From contig CM035163.1 of the NCBI GenBank assembly GCA_020205615.1, positions 135,999,575 through 136,063,574 of the forward strand: 64,000 bases of DNA, in the 5' to 3' direction. The position numbers and the translations under genes are program-made. The notes beneath the pieces are model-generated. The model did not search any database, had not been told where the DNA came from, and saw only the letters and a list, made by a program, of their open reading frames with translations. Source of the stretch: Panax quinquefolius (lineage: Eukaryota; Streptophyta; Magnoliopsida; Apiales; Araliaceae). Below, one piece after another: positions 1-11,195 of the stretch (its first letter is position 1; every line of letters begins with the position of its first letter).

Positions 1-357
1 TTCTTCTTGGGCTAGTTGAGCTCACCCTTTCCTTCCTTTGTTCTCTTGAAATGAGAATATATTTGGGGACGAGTGAGAAGCGGATTGATGATCAGGATGA
101 TAGATTAGTAGTCCTCACTATTCTATTAAATAGTGTGATAATAAATGTAATGAGGATCTGAATTTGAGTTTGTATACTGTCTATGAGGACTCCATTGAGA
201 GTGGATATTGTCTAGAAGACAATATTCTTGTTTAAACTCTCAGTTTATGTTTTGTCGTATTTTACACGACAGTTGTATAATTAAGTTGTATTTGATTTAT
301 GTACCATGTATTTGGCGACTCAAGATGGGTGGCGTATACCTATTTTGGGGCGTCACG
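1..357 (+). repeat. 3' end of 5' LTR of outer element B0
   Basis: The window opens inside a long terminal repeat. The stretch has the same landmarks as the other LTR ends here: a GGGCTAGTTGAGCTCACCC block near 11-28, a TAGTAGTCCTCACTATT block near 105-121, and the terminal TTTTGGGGCGTCAC at 343-356. A primer-binding site follows directly, so this is the end of a 5' LTR. Its upstream part lies outside the window. The usual terminal CACA reads CACG here. Confidence 0.85.
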
Positions 358-407
358 GTTAGTATCAAAGCTTAGGATATGATCCACAGGTGAGATGTGA
401 GACAAGA
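358..407 (+). other. Primer-binding site and leader of B0
   Basis: TAGTATCAAAGC at 360-371 differs by one base from TGGTATCAAAGC in the other copies. That sequence resembles the plant initiator Met-tRNA primer site TGGTATCAGAGC. The leader continues to GACAAGA at 401-407 and is then interrupted by element A1. It resumes at 14,865 with CAAGAACTAAGAGG, which is the normal continuation seen in A1 and A2. Confidence 0.8.
403..407 (+). repeat. Target-site duplication CAAGA, left copy (A1)
   Basis: The five bases just before the TG of the A1 5' LTR are CAAGA. The same five follow the CA of its 3' LTR at 14,865-14,869. Five-base duplications are standard for Ty3/gypsy integration. Confidence 0.9.
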
Positions 408-2981
408 TGTAAGACCCCAACTTTTATGAATAAAATGAATTTTCTATAAATATCATTTTTGAATATTATGGAATAAATTTGATATAATATTATAGTTGTG
501 GGTAATATTTATAAATTTTGCAAAAAGTATATGAAGTTGTAATATAATATTCGATTGGTGGGGAATATTTGTTTTAATAGGGAATATTAAATACGACTAA
601 GCACAATCATTGGTGGACCCCACAAATGTAATTATTATTCGGATTGAGAAAATGACAAAAATATTTTTATAAAAATAACGGCGGAAGTTTTACCATTAAT
701 ATTGTTGAACTACTCGGTAGTAAAAGTACAATAATACGCGTGGTTGCATAGTAGCACACGGTATTGATTATTGATGCTTATGTGAGAAGTCATTCAGTTA
801 TATTCAATTATTGTCGATATTTTATATATTATTAAATCAGTAATTGAAATGACAGAGTTATAAATATTATTATTTTCAATATTAACGATGTCTAGAAGTT
901 ACGCCGAGGAGAGGTTTAGTCACCTAATTGTGCGCGATAGGGAGAAATTCTTATTGAAAGCCCCTGCTTTCCGGAGCGACACAGTCGATTAATAGTGTGA
1001 ATAATAATAATGATGATGAAGTTTTGTTTTATTAGTATTATTAATGTAATAAAACGAAAAGCTTTTATATAAAATGAATACTTTTATAAAGTTATTCGTT
1101 TTGTTAAGCTAATAGTAAAATCTTTTTATATAAAACAGAATACTTTTATAAAGTTATTCGTTTTATTAGATTATAAATAGAATATATTATATTTTATTGT
1201 AAACCAATCTGGACCGCCCGTTTAAAAGTAAATCAATCTGGACCGTTCATGGATTGGTTATTATTTAGTCCATTCTTCTATAAATAGAAGTTCATTCCTT
1301 CATTATTTCTTACGAATTCACTGAAACTCTAGAGAGAGAAATGATAGAAAGAAGCTATAGAGAGAAAATGTATAGAGAGAAAGAAGAAGAAAAGTCTGCT
1401 ACCTCACTATTCCAGTATCCAGTTTTCTTCTAAGGTAAGGGATATTATTTGTTGTACTCAGTAAAGGTATTATTTCTTTTGTATTCATGAAGAGAACTTA
1501 CATTATTCCATTCTTTATTATTCTGTTGGAATAACTTTGTATACGCTAAGCTACCCTATACTTGGTGAAATTCTTACATTATTCCATTCTTTATTATTAC
1601 ATTGGAATATCACATGCATGCATTTTATGTAGGACCTAGTTTCGTCTTTATTATTATCTTGGAATATCACATGCATGCGTTTTACACTGGGACTAGTTCC
1701 GTCTTTATTATTACATTGGAATATCTTGTTGGTCGTATTACTTTGACACTGATTCTCGTTATTTAGTATTACGTTGGAATAACTTTGTCTCATGCAATAC
1801 CGCATGCGTGGGGATTTTTGTTGTTATTCCATTCTTTATTATTACATTGGAACATCACATGCGTGCGTTTCGCATGACTGGTTCCGTTATTTATTATTAC
1901 ATTGGAATAATCTGTGTATCTGGCAATACCGCATGCATGGTGATTTCTTTGTTATTCCATTCTTTATTATACTCATTTGGTTAAAGTTTTGACTTATACT
2001 CTATGAAATTAGTGGAATATCCTCGATATTTGCACTTCATCCGATATCTTTTCATTAAAATATTCTTACGAGCATTCTTAAATTTTACTCTACAAAGAAG
2101 TATCATGTTGAAAATTTGGGACGTTATTAGTTCTAAATAAATTAATTAAGTGAACTTGTTTTTATTGAATTCTTATATCATTGTCATCATCCTCATGTTT
2201 ATATTTTTTTGAAAGTCATCTGTGGCTTGTAGTGCATAGATGGACTTGGTATGATTATGACCAAGGATTATTCGGTGTAATCATGACCGTAATGTTACAA
2301 AGGATGTGATAAAAGTTCTCATTGGCCCGTAGTGCATTGATGGACAGTTGTTGGCATGATCATGACCATTGATGAATACACGAATATCCTTGGCCCGTAG
2401 TGTATGGATAATTTGTGGTTGTGATACTAATGAATAACCTTGGCCATAGTGCAATGGTGATGTGGATTATTTATTAAGCTGAGTCCCAGCGATAAAAGTG
2501 ATGAAAAACCTTTTAAATCATAAAAGATAGTAGATTTTATTCTCTACTTGACTCTTTTAATGGATTGCATGTTCCACTGCAGTTAAACTTGATGTTTGTT
2601 ATATTTTATCGGTTTAACATCTTTGTTGAAGGCTAACGATAATTTATTGCATTATCTTAGTCATAATATTTCTTCTTTGGGCTAGTTGAGCTCACCCTTT
2701 CTTTCTTCTTTGTTCTCTTCGGGAAATGAGAATATATTTGGGATGAGTCGAGGAAGCGGAGTGATGGTCAGAGGATAACATTAGTAGTCCTCACTATTAC
2801 GTGAAATAGTGTGTTAATAAATGTATTGAGGACTTATTTTGAGTTTTAATACTATCTGAAGACAATGTTTGTATTAAAACTCACGACTTATATTAATATA
2901 TTTAAGATTGTATTTGTATTACACTACCATGTATTTGGCGACTCAGAATAGGTGATGTATACCTATTTTGGGGGCTTCACA
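408..2981 (+). repeat. 5' LTR of A1
   Basis: It begins TGTAAGACCCCAACTTTTATG and ends GGGGGCTTCACA, and pairs with 12,291-14,864. A TATA box (TATAAATA, 1,279-1,286) sits upstream of a GAGAGAGAAA-rich stretch near 1,333, so transcription probably starts around 1,310. The middle (about 1,430-1,990) is a run of diverged repeats of a TTATTCCATTCTTTATTATT unit with GCATGCATG-type motifs. Short ORFs there are chance readings of repeats, not genes. Confidence 0.9.
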
Positions 2982-2983
2982 GT

Positions 2984-2995
2984 TGGTATCAAAGC
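2984..2995 (+). other. Primer-binding site of A1
   Basis: TGGTATCAAAGC lies two bases after the LTR end and matches the plant initiator Met-tRNA 3' end with one mismatch. The conserved leader AGCTTAGGATATGATCC follows, as in every copy in the window. Confidence 0.85.
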
Positions 2996-3168
2996 TTAGG
3001 ATATGATCCCTGGCCGAGATGTGAAACAAGAACTAGGGAGGGGAGAGACGGGGAATTCCTTCGCTAGTATGACCTACCTAAGTTTATTTGATATTTAATT
3101 GGTCGATTGGAGTATAGGGATAATATGTGATATGTTAATTAACCCTTGTTTTGTGGCGGTGTTTGAAA

Positions 3169-4320
3169 ATGGCATCATAGAATGTTGAGAACATCAATGG
3201 AGCATAGGAGACCGTTGAGTCTCCACAGGTCAATAATCAGGATAATGTGCATCGAAGGCGACAATCCTCGTGCAAACAACAACACCGACCAAATGATGAG
3301 CGATGGAATGTTCGGAGGCTTTATGCAATTCATGCAACATCGAGCAAAGAGAGTCTCTGTCCAAAATACGGTGGAAATATTTGGTAACTCTCTGGACGGC
3401 CACCGCCAAGCGGTTTAAGGCTGGGACCATAGGAGTTTTTTGGAAAGCCAAAACCACTTAAGTGAGCGTGGATTAAGCAGATCAACAAGATATTTGATGT
3501 CTTGGGATGCTCTAAGGAGCAAAAGGTTCCCTTTGCCACCTTCATGTTCTTGAGCGGAGGTAAATTCTTGGTGGGAATACAAAGCGTACTCAACCTACCT
3601 GACCGAAGATGTCTTGGGAGAAGTTCCAAGAAGCATTCAACGACAAGTACTTTCCCGAAAGTATTCGTCACATAAAAGAGGTAGAGTTCATCAAGTCGAG
3701 CAAAACAACATGACAGGTGTCGCGAAGACGAAGCCAAGTTTGCCGAGTTGTCGGTTTGCGTATTCCATTTAGTTGATAATGAGGAGAGAATGACGCGAAT
3801 GTTTTAAGAGGTTTGAAACACGAGATACATCAATATCTTATCTCTCATAAAGCGTGTTTGTATTCAGATGTTGTTAATAGGGCTCGAGCTTATTGGAACA
3901 CGATAATGAAACAACCCAACCAAAAAAAGAAAAAATGACCAAGAAAATGATAATACCAAATGAGAGCAATCATCAAGCGGTGACAACAAATGTGGGGGAA
4001 TCAAGCAGGCCGAAATGGTAACCACTTTGGTGGTAATCAGTATAAAATAATAAGAATGGACATTTCAAGAAGAAGATTCAACAATGATGAAAAGACGTCT
4101 ACCCAAAGACCCGTTGTTAAGAAAGGAGAATAACCACCTATTATATGCTTCAAATCTGAAGGGAGGACACATCGGTCAAAGCTATGCGATGCCATCCAAA
4201 GCATGTTATAATTATGGAGCAGGAAGGTCACCTAGCCCGATTTTGTCGTTCATGAAGACAAGTTCAGCTAGGATGGAGGCACCAAAAGTCAGTCGAAAAA
4301 GTCAAAGCCAGTAGTGCATG
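3169..4320 (+). pseudogene. Gag of A1, degraded
   Basis: Gag forms the particle that packages the element RNA. The start ATG at 3,169 follows TGTTTGAAA and aligns with ATGs at 22,182 (A2), 53,757 (A4) and 15,005 (B0), but codon 4 is TAG. Downstream the frame shifts repeatedly. Recognisable pieces are DQMMSDGMFGGFMQFMQ (near 3,290), the retrotransposon gag core (about 3,480-3,900, with EVEFIKSSK and RGLKHEIHQYLISHK-like text), and a damaged CCHC knuckle at about 4,205-4,250 in which one cysteine has become tyrosine (CYNYG). It cannot make full-length Gag as it stands. Confidence 0.8.
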
Positions 4321-4369
4321 GGAGGCGTTTGTTGTGACCTCTCGTAGCAAGGAACACGAACGAGGTCAT

Positions 4370-4860
4370 CACGGGTAAGCTTATCATAAACTCTAGCGAA
4401 GTCTATACCTTATTTGATACCGGTTCTACCCATTCTTTTATTTCTCCTACTTGCGTTCAATGTTTAAATTTGACTCCGGAGAAATTAGACTTTGACTTAT
4501 CTGTTGAAACCCTGTTGGGAGAAACCTTACATCCACTGTTTATAAGTCTTGTTTAGTTCAAATCAGCAGCCACACGATACCTGTCGATCTTATTTCTTTA
4601 AAAATACTTGCATTTGATGTGATTACAAGGGATTGATTGGTTAACTACTCATCATGCAAAAATTGATTGTTTTCGTAAGGTTGTTAGCTTTTATATTCCT
4701 AACCAACCTATTATGCAAATTCAAGTAACTAAACCATTAAAATCAATCACTGTCATCTCAAGCCATAAAGCTATTCGTTTATTAAAAAATGGATGTCAAG
4801 CTTTATTAGCTCATATCACGGATCTAAACAAAATACGTCGAGTTTTGAATGATATTTCTA
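4370..4860 (+). pseudogene. Aspartic protease domain of A1
   Basis: This domain cleaves the polyprotein. The catalytic triad is intact: GAT ACC GGT (DTG) at 4,416-4,424, followed by STHSFIS. Flanking text (INSSEVYTLFDTG, LDFDLSVET) is typical of plant gypsy proteases. One or more shifts occur around 4,520-4,620, so the domain is not one open frame. Confidence 0.8.
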
Positions 4861-5574
4861 TTGTTAATGAATTTCCGACGTATTCCTGAAAAAGCTTCGG
4901 CCTACCCCAGGCGTGAAATTGAATTTTCTATCGTCCTTGAACCCGGTACAAAACCCATTTCCAAAGCCCCATATCGAATGGCTCATATTGAACTTCAGGA
5001 GTTAAAGAAACAACTGCAGGAATTGTTAGATATTAGCTTTATTCGTCCTAGTACTTCTCCTTGGGGTGCTCCTATTCTATTCGTGAAGAAGAAAGATGGG
5101 AGTATGCGACTTTGAATTGATTATCGGGAGTTGAATCATGTCACCATCAAAATAGGTACTCATTGCCGCATCTTGATGACTGTTTGATCGATTGCAAGGA
5201 GCCAAATTCTTTTCAAAGATTGATATTCATTTGGATATCACCAATTAAAGATTAAACCGATGACATTCCAAAGACGGCTTTCGAGAACTCCTAAGACAGA
5301 GCATTATGAATTCTAGTCATGTCTTTTGGATTGACTAATGCTCCCTTTGCCTTCATGGATATGATGAACCGAGTATTCAAGGAATATTTGGATCACTTTG
5401 TGGTCATCTTTATTGATGACATCCTTATTTATTCCAAAAGCCGTTAAGATCATAGAAGCAACACTTGAGGTCGATACTCTAAAAGCTTCGTGAATATAAA
5501 CTTTATGCCAAGTTGAAGAAATGCGAGTTCTGGCTTGAGGAAGTAGCATTCCTTGGGCACGTGGTATCAAGTCA
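4849..5574 (+). pseudogene. Reverse transcriptase of A1, N-terminal part
   Basis: This copies element RNA to DNA. Visible motifs are [11 protein letters not shown], the KKKDGSMRL block ending near 5,115 with a stop where cysteine is expected, and the catalytic [11 protein letters not shown] with the aspartate pair at 5,415-5,420. Frame changes separate the motifs. The domain stops at 5,574-5,579, where element B1 is inserted, and resumes at 10,056. Confidence 0.85.
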
Positions 5575-5579
5575 TAGAA
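5575..5579 (+). repeat. Target-site duplication TAGAA, left copy (B1)
   Basis: TAGAA precedes the TG of B1 and recurs right after its terminal CA at 10,051-10,055. Deleting B1 with one copy restores the RT reading seen uninterrupted in A2 near 24,575-24,600. Confidence 0.92.
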
Positions 5580-5595
5580 TGTGAAACCCCAAATT

Positions 5596-5838
5596 ATAAT
5601 CGAATTTTATAATCGAAGAAGAATAGATGATGCGTGGATAACAGCCGCACGACGTGTTGATAGTGTAGAAAAAGACGTTCGATCTAATAAAGCCAAAATA
5701 GATGAAATGGATTTTGTTTTTGGACAAAGAATTGGGAGAATCCAACATCGAATTGAATTATCCTCATGCATAGCTTGGTCAACCCCAATTCGATATGGAT
5801 CAGAGAATAATGATTCGAATCATGGATTAAGAATGTGA
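5596..5838 (+). pseudogene. Coiled-coil gag-position ORF of B1, C-terminal part
   Basis: The open frame matches the end of the B0 ORF (DDAW..AARRVD.VEKDV) and continues past the point where B0 has a stop, adding about 55 residues (DEMDFVFGQRIGRIQHRIEL and on to NHGLRM). The parent protein was therefore longer than the B0 copy suggests. The N-terminal part was lost with the 5' LTR deletion. No CCHC knuckle is present before the protease region. The function is unknown; its position suggests a structural, gag-like role. Confidence 0.7.
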
Positions 5839-5924
5839 AGAAGCACTTAAGGGTGGAATGTACTCTATAGCAAAGCTAAATCCGTTAGTTTAAGTGAGGC
5901 GTTTATTAGAAAAACCCAAGCGGT

Positions 5925-6320
5925 TATTACGGGTAAGTTAATTATAAACTCTTGCGAAGTCATACTTTATTCGATACCGTTCTACCACTCTTTTTATTTC
6001 ACCTAGTTGTGTTCAATGTTTGAAGTTAACTCCAGGAGAAGTTAGACTTTGATATATCTGTTTAAACTCGGTTGGGAGAAACCTTCGTTACCTTCACTAT
6101 TTATAAATCTTGTTTGATTCAAATCAACACTTTCACGCCTTTACCGTCGATCTTATCTTTTGAAAATATTTGCATGGATTTGATTTTTGGAATCGATTCG
6201 TTAACTACTCATCATGCTTTTTGTAAGGTTGTTAGCTTTCATACACCTAACCAAACCCGTTATGCGAATTCAAAGTAACCAAACCACTAAAGTCAATCAT
6301 TGTCATATCAAGCCATAAGT
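5925..6320 (+). pseudogene. Protease remnant of B1
   Basis: Homologous to the A protease (INSCEV, then GATACC near 5,973). One base is lost in the DTG triplet region, so the catalytic motif is out of frame. The later part (SFHTPNQTRYA near 6,235) still matches A1. After 6,320 it enters a roughly 170-base module also seen in B0 and A3. Confidence 0.7.
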
Positions 6321-6479
6321 AAAAGTCCCGAGCCTTTCATTGTTGACTTCCTCGTGGGAATGCGAAGCCGGACTTTACATGGCGATGTCATGAATGAAGA
6401 TGGCAAGTTGATAGGTATCATTGTGAGGTGATATCCGAGTTAAGGGATAGAAGTCACAGTTAGTATCAATGTGACGTCT

Positions 6480-7330
6480 TATCCAAGTCTTAGATAAGGA
6501 AGTAATGATTTTGAATGATATTTCTATCATTAATAAATTTCCGGCATATTTCGAAGACTTCTTGACCTACCCTAGAGAGCGTGAAATAGAATTTTGTATT
6601 GACCCAAAGACAAAACCTCATTTCTTAAACCCTCAAATATTTCTTTACTTAAAATGAAGCGTATCGTCAAATGCAAAGACGTTGACTCGAATTTATTGAA
6701 GATTACGATCGTACCATTCAATATCGTGGAAGAGCGAACATGGTAGCTGACGTGTTGAGTAGAAGATCGTATACATTTACGAGTGCGATGTTGTTAACAC
6801 AAAGACTCATTTAAATTATAACTTACAAATGATGAAGATAGAGTTAAAGACTCTAGGGACCCACGTGAAGATAATGAATATCTGAGTAGAATCGACTTTA
6901 ATCGATAAAAGTTAAAGCTCAACTACATGTACCGAGGTGATGAAAGTGAAGAAGAAGAAGGTTCAAGAGGCGTTATTCTAGAAACAAGAATCGATGAGAG
7001 GAAATCTCACCCTCGATTTAATGGCCCATTTGAAATCCTCGATCGAGTAGGAACCATGGCTTATAAACTCGTTTTACCGCCAAGTTCGTCAGCGTGTTCA
7101 TAACGCTTTTTAACGTATCGATGTTACGTAAATATGTGGACGACCCAAACCACATTATTAATTTAGAACCCGGACGAGATAGCGGATGATTTAACGTTTG
7201 AGAAGATACGTGTTAAAATCTTGGATAAGAAGAATCGTATTCAACACTCAAGAGTTAGAATGCGAAATAAAGTCAAGGTATCCTCACCATTCTAAGATAC
7301 CAGTGCACGCACGTAAATTTCGAGGGCTAA
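6480..7330 (+). pseudogene. Fused RNase H tail and chromodomain-like tail of B1
   Basis: At about 6,620-6,634 the text jumps from the RT N-terminus (KTKP) straight to the RNase H tail (LKYF...). Near 6,995-7,000 it jumps from the start of the integrase region to its C-terminal end (HPRFNGPFEILDRVG). It then continues through LRKYVDDPN to a purine-rich tract GGAGGGGAGA at 7,341-7,350 before the 3' LTR. RT and integrase catalytic cores are missing, and several stops and shifts interrupt what remains. Confidence 0.8.
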
Positions 7331-7351
7331 AATTTCATAAGGAGGGGAGAT

Positions 7352-10050
7352 TGTGAAACCCCAGATTTTATGAATAAAGAATTAATTTTCTCAAAATATT
7401 TTTTTTTTAATATTATGGTGTGAATTTGAGATAATGTTATAGTTGTGGGTAGTATTTATAAATTTTGCAAAGTATGCAAGTTGTTATATTATATTCGATT
7501 TGGTCGGGAATATTCTTTTTCAGGTCGGAAAATATTGCATGACGACCATTTACAATCATTGGTGGACCCCTACGGACGGAATTATCGGATTGAAAAATGA
7601 CAAAAATATTTTATTGAAAATAACGACGGAAGTTTTACTGTTGATACTGTTGAACTACTCTGTAGTAAAAGTACAGTAATACACATTATTGCATAGTAGC
7701 ACACAATGTTGATTATTGATATTTATGTGAGAAGTCACTCAGTTTTGTTCAATTATTGCTACAATAGTTGCTGCATAGTATCTCACATTATTTGATTCAA
7801 TTATTGTTGATTATTAAGTTTTGTTTTATTATTATTATTAACGTAATAAAACAGAACATCTTTTTATATAAAAGCAGAATACTTTTATAAAGTTATTCGT
7901 TTTATTTGATAATAATTAGATTATATTATATTTTATTATGCATAGTGTTGCATAGTGTTTTGCATAGTAAAATCTTTTATATAAAATGAATACTTTATTA
8001 AAATTATTCTATAAATAGAATATATTATATTTTATTATCATAGTCTATACTGATAGTGTTTTGCATAGTAAAAATCTTTTTATATAAATAGAATATATTA
8101 TATTTTATTTAAAAGATTTTTCTTTAAATATGGACCGTCCGATTAAAGTAAATCAATCTGCACTAGTTCATGAGTTAGTTACTTATGCATTCCATTTTCC
8201 TATAAATATGAAGCTTAGTTAGAATTGAAATCACACCGAAGTTCGGAGAATTCTCCTTCTATAATCTCGGCGTATTTCCCAAGAGTTTTAAGAAACTTTG
8301 AAAGCGAAGAACATAGTATAAGTTTTCTTTAAGAAAATCCTCACCCTAGCAGTCAGAATATTCTTCTTTTACAATAAGGGATATTATTCTTTTATATTCA
8401 TGAAGAGAACTGTTGTTATTCCATTTCTTATTATTTTGTTGGAATAACTTGTATCGCTGAATACCCTATACTTGGTGACATTCTTCTATTATTCATCTTT
8501 ATTATTCTCGTTGGAATATCCATGTTCATGTATTTTACACGGATCGGTTCCATTTTTATTATTAAAAGTCTTTAATATTTCAGCCGAATATCCTCGCATA
8601 CGTGCTATATACGGACCAGTTCCATTTATTATTATTCCGTCTTTAATATTACATTTTAATATCCATGCTCGTCTTATAAGCGAACTGGTTCCATTTTATT
8701 ATTCATCGTTTTATTATTCATTGGAATATCAATCTTGTACTTTATCGTATGGGACTGGTTTCATCATTTATTATTCGCATTTATTATTTCTTTGGAACAT
8801 CCTCGCTTCGGTGTGATTTTCACCGACCGGTTCTCGTTATTATTATTCTCGTTGGGATAAACTGCTCATATGCAAGTACCGCATGCATGGTGATATCTTT
8901 TTTATTCCATTCGGATTATACTCGGTTGATTAAAATTTTGACTTTCTATACTCCATGAAATTAGTGGAATATCCTCGATATTTGCGCTTCATCCAAAGAT
9001 TTTCATGGAAATATTCTTCCGAGCATTCTTGAATTTTATTCTACAAAGAAGTATCATGTGGACAATTTGGACGTTATTGGTTCTGGACAAATTAATTCTT
9101 GAACTTGTTTAATTGAATTCTTATATCATTGTCATCATCCTCATGTTTATATTTATTGAAAGTCATATGTGGCCTGTAGTGCATAGATGGACTTGGTATG
9201 ATTATGACCTGGGATTATTCAAAGTATAATCATAACCGTAATGTTACAAATGATGTAAAATTAAAAGTCCTCATTGGCGTGTAGTGCATTGATGGACGAG
9301 TTTTTGGTATGATTATGGCTATAGATTCTCTTGACCCGAGGAGCAAAGATGAATTTTTTTATGGCATGATCGTGGACTGTTGATGAAAACACGATTATCT
9401 TTGGCCGTAGAGCATGGATAATTCATGGTCGTGATCTTAAAGAATATCCTTAACTCGTAGTTCGTGGATGATTTAATGATGTGGATTATTTATCGAGATG
9501 AGTCTCGGTGATAAAAGTGATGAAAACCTTTTTAAATCATAAAAGATAGTAGACTTTATTCTCTCTTGACTCTTTTTAATGGATTGCTTGATCCGCATTT
9601 GTAGTTAAACTTGATGTCTATTGTATTTTATCAGTTTAACATTGTTGGAGACTAATGATAATTTATTCTGCATTATCTTAGTTATAATATTTCTTACTGG
9701 GCTAGTTGAGCTCACCCTTTCTTTCACCGTTCTCTTCAGGAAATGAGAACGTAGCCGTGACTAATCGGGGAATGGAGTGACGGTCCAGATGATAGTATTA
9801 GTAGTCCTCACTATTCTGTTAAATAATGTGACAATAAATGTAATGAGGACTGAATTTGAGTTTTGTATACCATCATGAGGACTCAATTGAGAATGGATAT
9901 TGTCTAGATGACAATATTTGTATTTAAACTCATAGCCAATGTTTTGTCGTATTTTACACGACTGCTGTATTACTAATTTGTATTTGAATTTTGTACCATG
10001 TATTTGGCGACTCAAGATGGGTGATGTGTGCCTATTTTGGGGGCGTCACA
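7352..10050 (+). repeat. 3' LTR of B1
   Basis: Begins TGTGAAACCCCAGATTTTATG and ends GGGGGCGTCACA. The first kilobase (U3) is of B type (AATTAATTTTCTC...), shared with 17,113 and 39,826. From about 8,880 on, the sequence is that of A-type LTRs. TATA box TATAAATA is at 8,201-8,208. The LTR looks chimeric. Confidence 0.88.
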
Positions 10051-10055
10051 TAGAA
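10051..10055 (+). repeat. Target-site duplication TAGAA, right copy (B1)
   Basis: This is the right-hand partner of 5,575-5,579. RT coding sequence of A1 resumes immediately ([19 protein letters not shown]). Confidence 0.92.
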
Positions 10056-10231
10056 TATCTGTTGACCCAGTAAAGATTGAAGCTATTCAAAGCTGGGAGG
10101 AACCTAAATCAGTGAACGAAGTACGTAGCTTTCTCGGCTTAACTGGTTATTATCGGAGGTTCGTGGAAGGATTTTCTCGAATCGCTACTCCACTAACTCA
10201 GCTGACTCGAAAAGATACAAAATTCAATTGA
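10056..10231 (+). pseudogene. Reverse transcriptase of A1, C-terminal part
   Basis: An open stretch encoding the RT connection region, with [18 protein letters not shown] and [18 protein letters not shown], which are hallmark gypsy motifs. It is the other half of the RT split by B1. The stop at 10,229-10,231 replaces the conserved tryptophan that normally follows. Confidence 0.88.
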
Positions 10232-10850
10232 AACTAGGAAAGTGAGAAGAGTTTTCAAGAACTCAAGAAGAGACTCATTTGAGCACCTGTTCTGACAATA
10301 CCATTTGGCTCGGAGGGATTTATCATCTCTGAGTTATAATTCGGTGCAAAGGGTTAGGATGTGTTCTCGTGCAACATGGGAAAGTCATAGCTTTATGCCT
10401 CTCTAACAACTCAAAGAATATGAGAGAAATTATCCTACTCATGATCTAGAGTTGGCGGCAGATGCTTTTTGCCTTAAAGATTTGGAGGCATTATTTGTAT
10501 GGGGAGAAAGTGGAGATCTTTATGGATCATAAAAGCCTCAAATATTTCTTCACTCACTCAAAGGAACTCAACATGCGACAAATGATGTTGGCTTGAATCT
10601 GTTGAAAGATTATGATCATACCATCCAATACCATCCTGAAAAAGAAAACGTGGTAGCTGATGCATTGATTTGAAGATCATATGTGGGTACGAGTGCAATA
10701 TTTTTAATGTAAAGGCCCATTTTGTATGACTTGCAAAGGATGGAGATAGAGATAAAGACTCCAAGGACCCATGCGATGATGGCGAATATCACAGTAGAAC
10801 CAGACATTAATTGATAAAGTTAAACGCGCCAAGCTACGGCACTGGAGGCG
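10232..10850 (+). pseudogene. RNase H domain of A1, degraded
   Basis: This domain removes RNA from the RNA-DNA hybrid. Pieces matching RNase H of the other copies can be read in shifting frames: FQELKKR, CVLVQHGKV-like text near 10,360, [10 protein letters not shown] near 10,525-10,555, and YHPEKENVVADAL near 10,630-10,665. In-frame stops occur throughout. Confidence 0.75.
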
Positions 10851-10959
10851 ATGCGTATGAGGAAGAAAGTGTGTGAGAAGGTGTTATCTGCGCCGTAAGC
10901 AAGAATCGATGAAGAAGGAATACTTGAGTTAACTCGTAATTTGTGTTCCTAACGACCAC

Positions 10960-11195
10960 GATTTAAAGTATAAAATCATGATGGAAGCACAACACACCGC
11001 TTGCAATCCATCACTGGGAGTAACAAAATGTATCGTGATCTTCGTCATACATTTTGGTGAAATGATATGAAGAGAGATAATGGCTTTGTTTATCTCAAGG
11101 TGTCTAACTTGTCAACGATTCAAGGTAGAGCATCAAGTACTAAAAGGTCCATTGCAACCACTTGAAATTCCGAATAGAAGTGGGAGCACATTACC
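10960..11195 (+). pseudogene. Integrase zinc-binding region of A1
   Basis: This N-terminal part of integrase binds DNA ends. Histidine-containing text (AHNTPLAIH) occurs near 10,990-11,015 and the CLTC pair is TGT CTA ACT TGT at 11,101-11,112. Text then runs through GPLQPLEIP near 11,148-11,172 into the catalytic core. Frame changes occur between 11,020 and 11,100. Confidence 0.75.

Larger units (their letters stand above)
5580..10050 (+). mobile_element. Non-autonomous LTR element B1, nested in the RT of A1
   Basis: The element starts TGTGAAACCCC and ends GGGGGCGTCACA, flanked by TAGAA on both sides. Nearly all of its 5' LTR, the primer site and the start of its gag-like ORF are missing; only about 15-30 bases of LTR remain before coding sequence begins. 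The internal part holds the end of a coiled-coil ORF, a protease remnant, an RNase H tail and a chromodomain-like tail. Catalytic RT and integrase are absent. The 3' LTR (7,352-10,050) is complete. It shares both large internal deletions with B0. Confidence 0.88.

Noticed and set aside
1551..1992. Short open frames on both strands in the A1 LTR
   Set aside because: They are translations of the TTATTCCATTCTTTATTATT repeat block, recur in every LTR, and show no protein-like conservation.
2984..2995. tRNA-like sequence near the LTR end
   Set aside because: Only the 12-base primer-binding complement is present; no cloverleaf.
8472..8958. Open frames of 114 and 69 codons in the B1 LTR
   Set aside because: Same repeat block; composition dominated by F, Y, I and S from AT-rich repeats.
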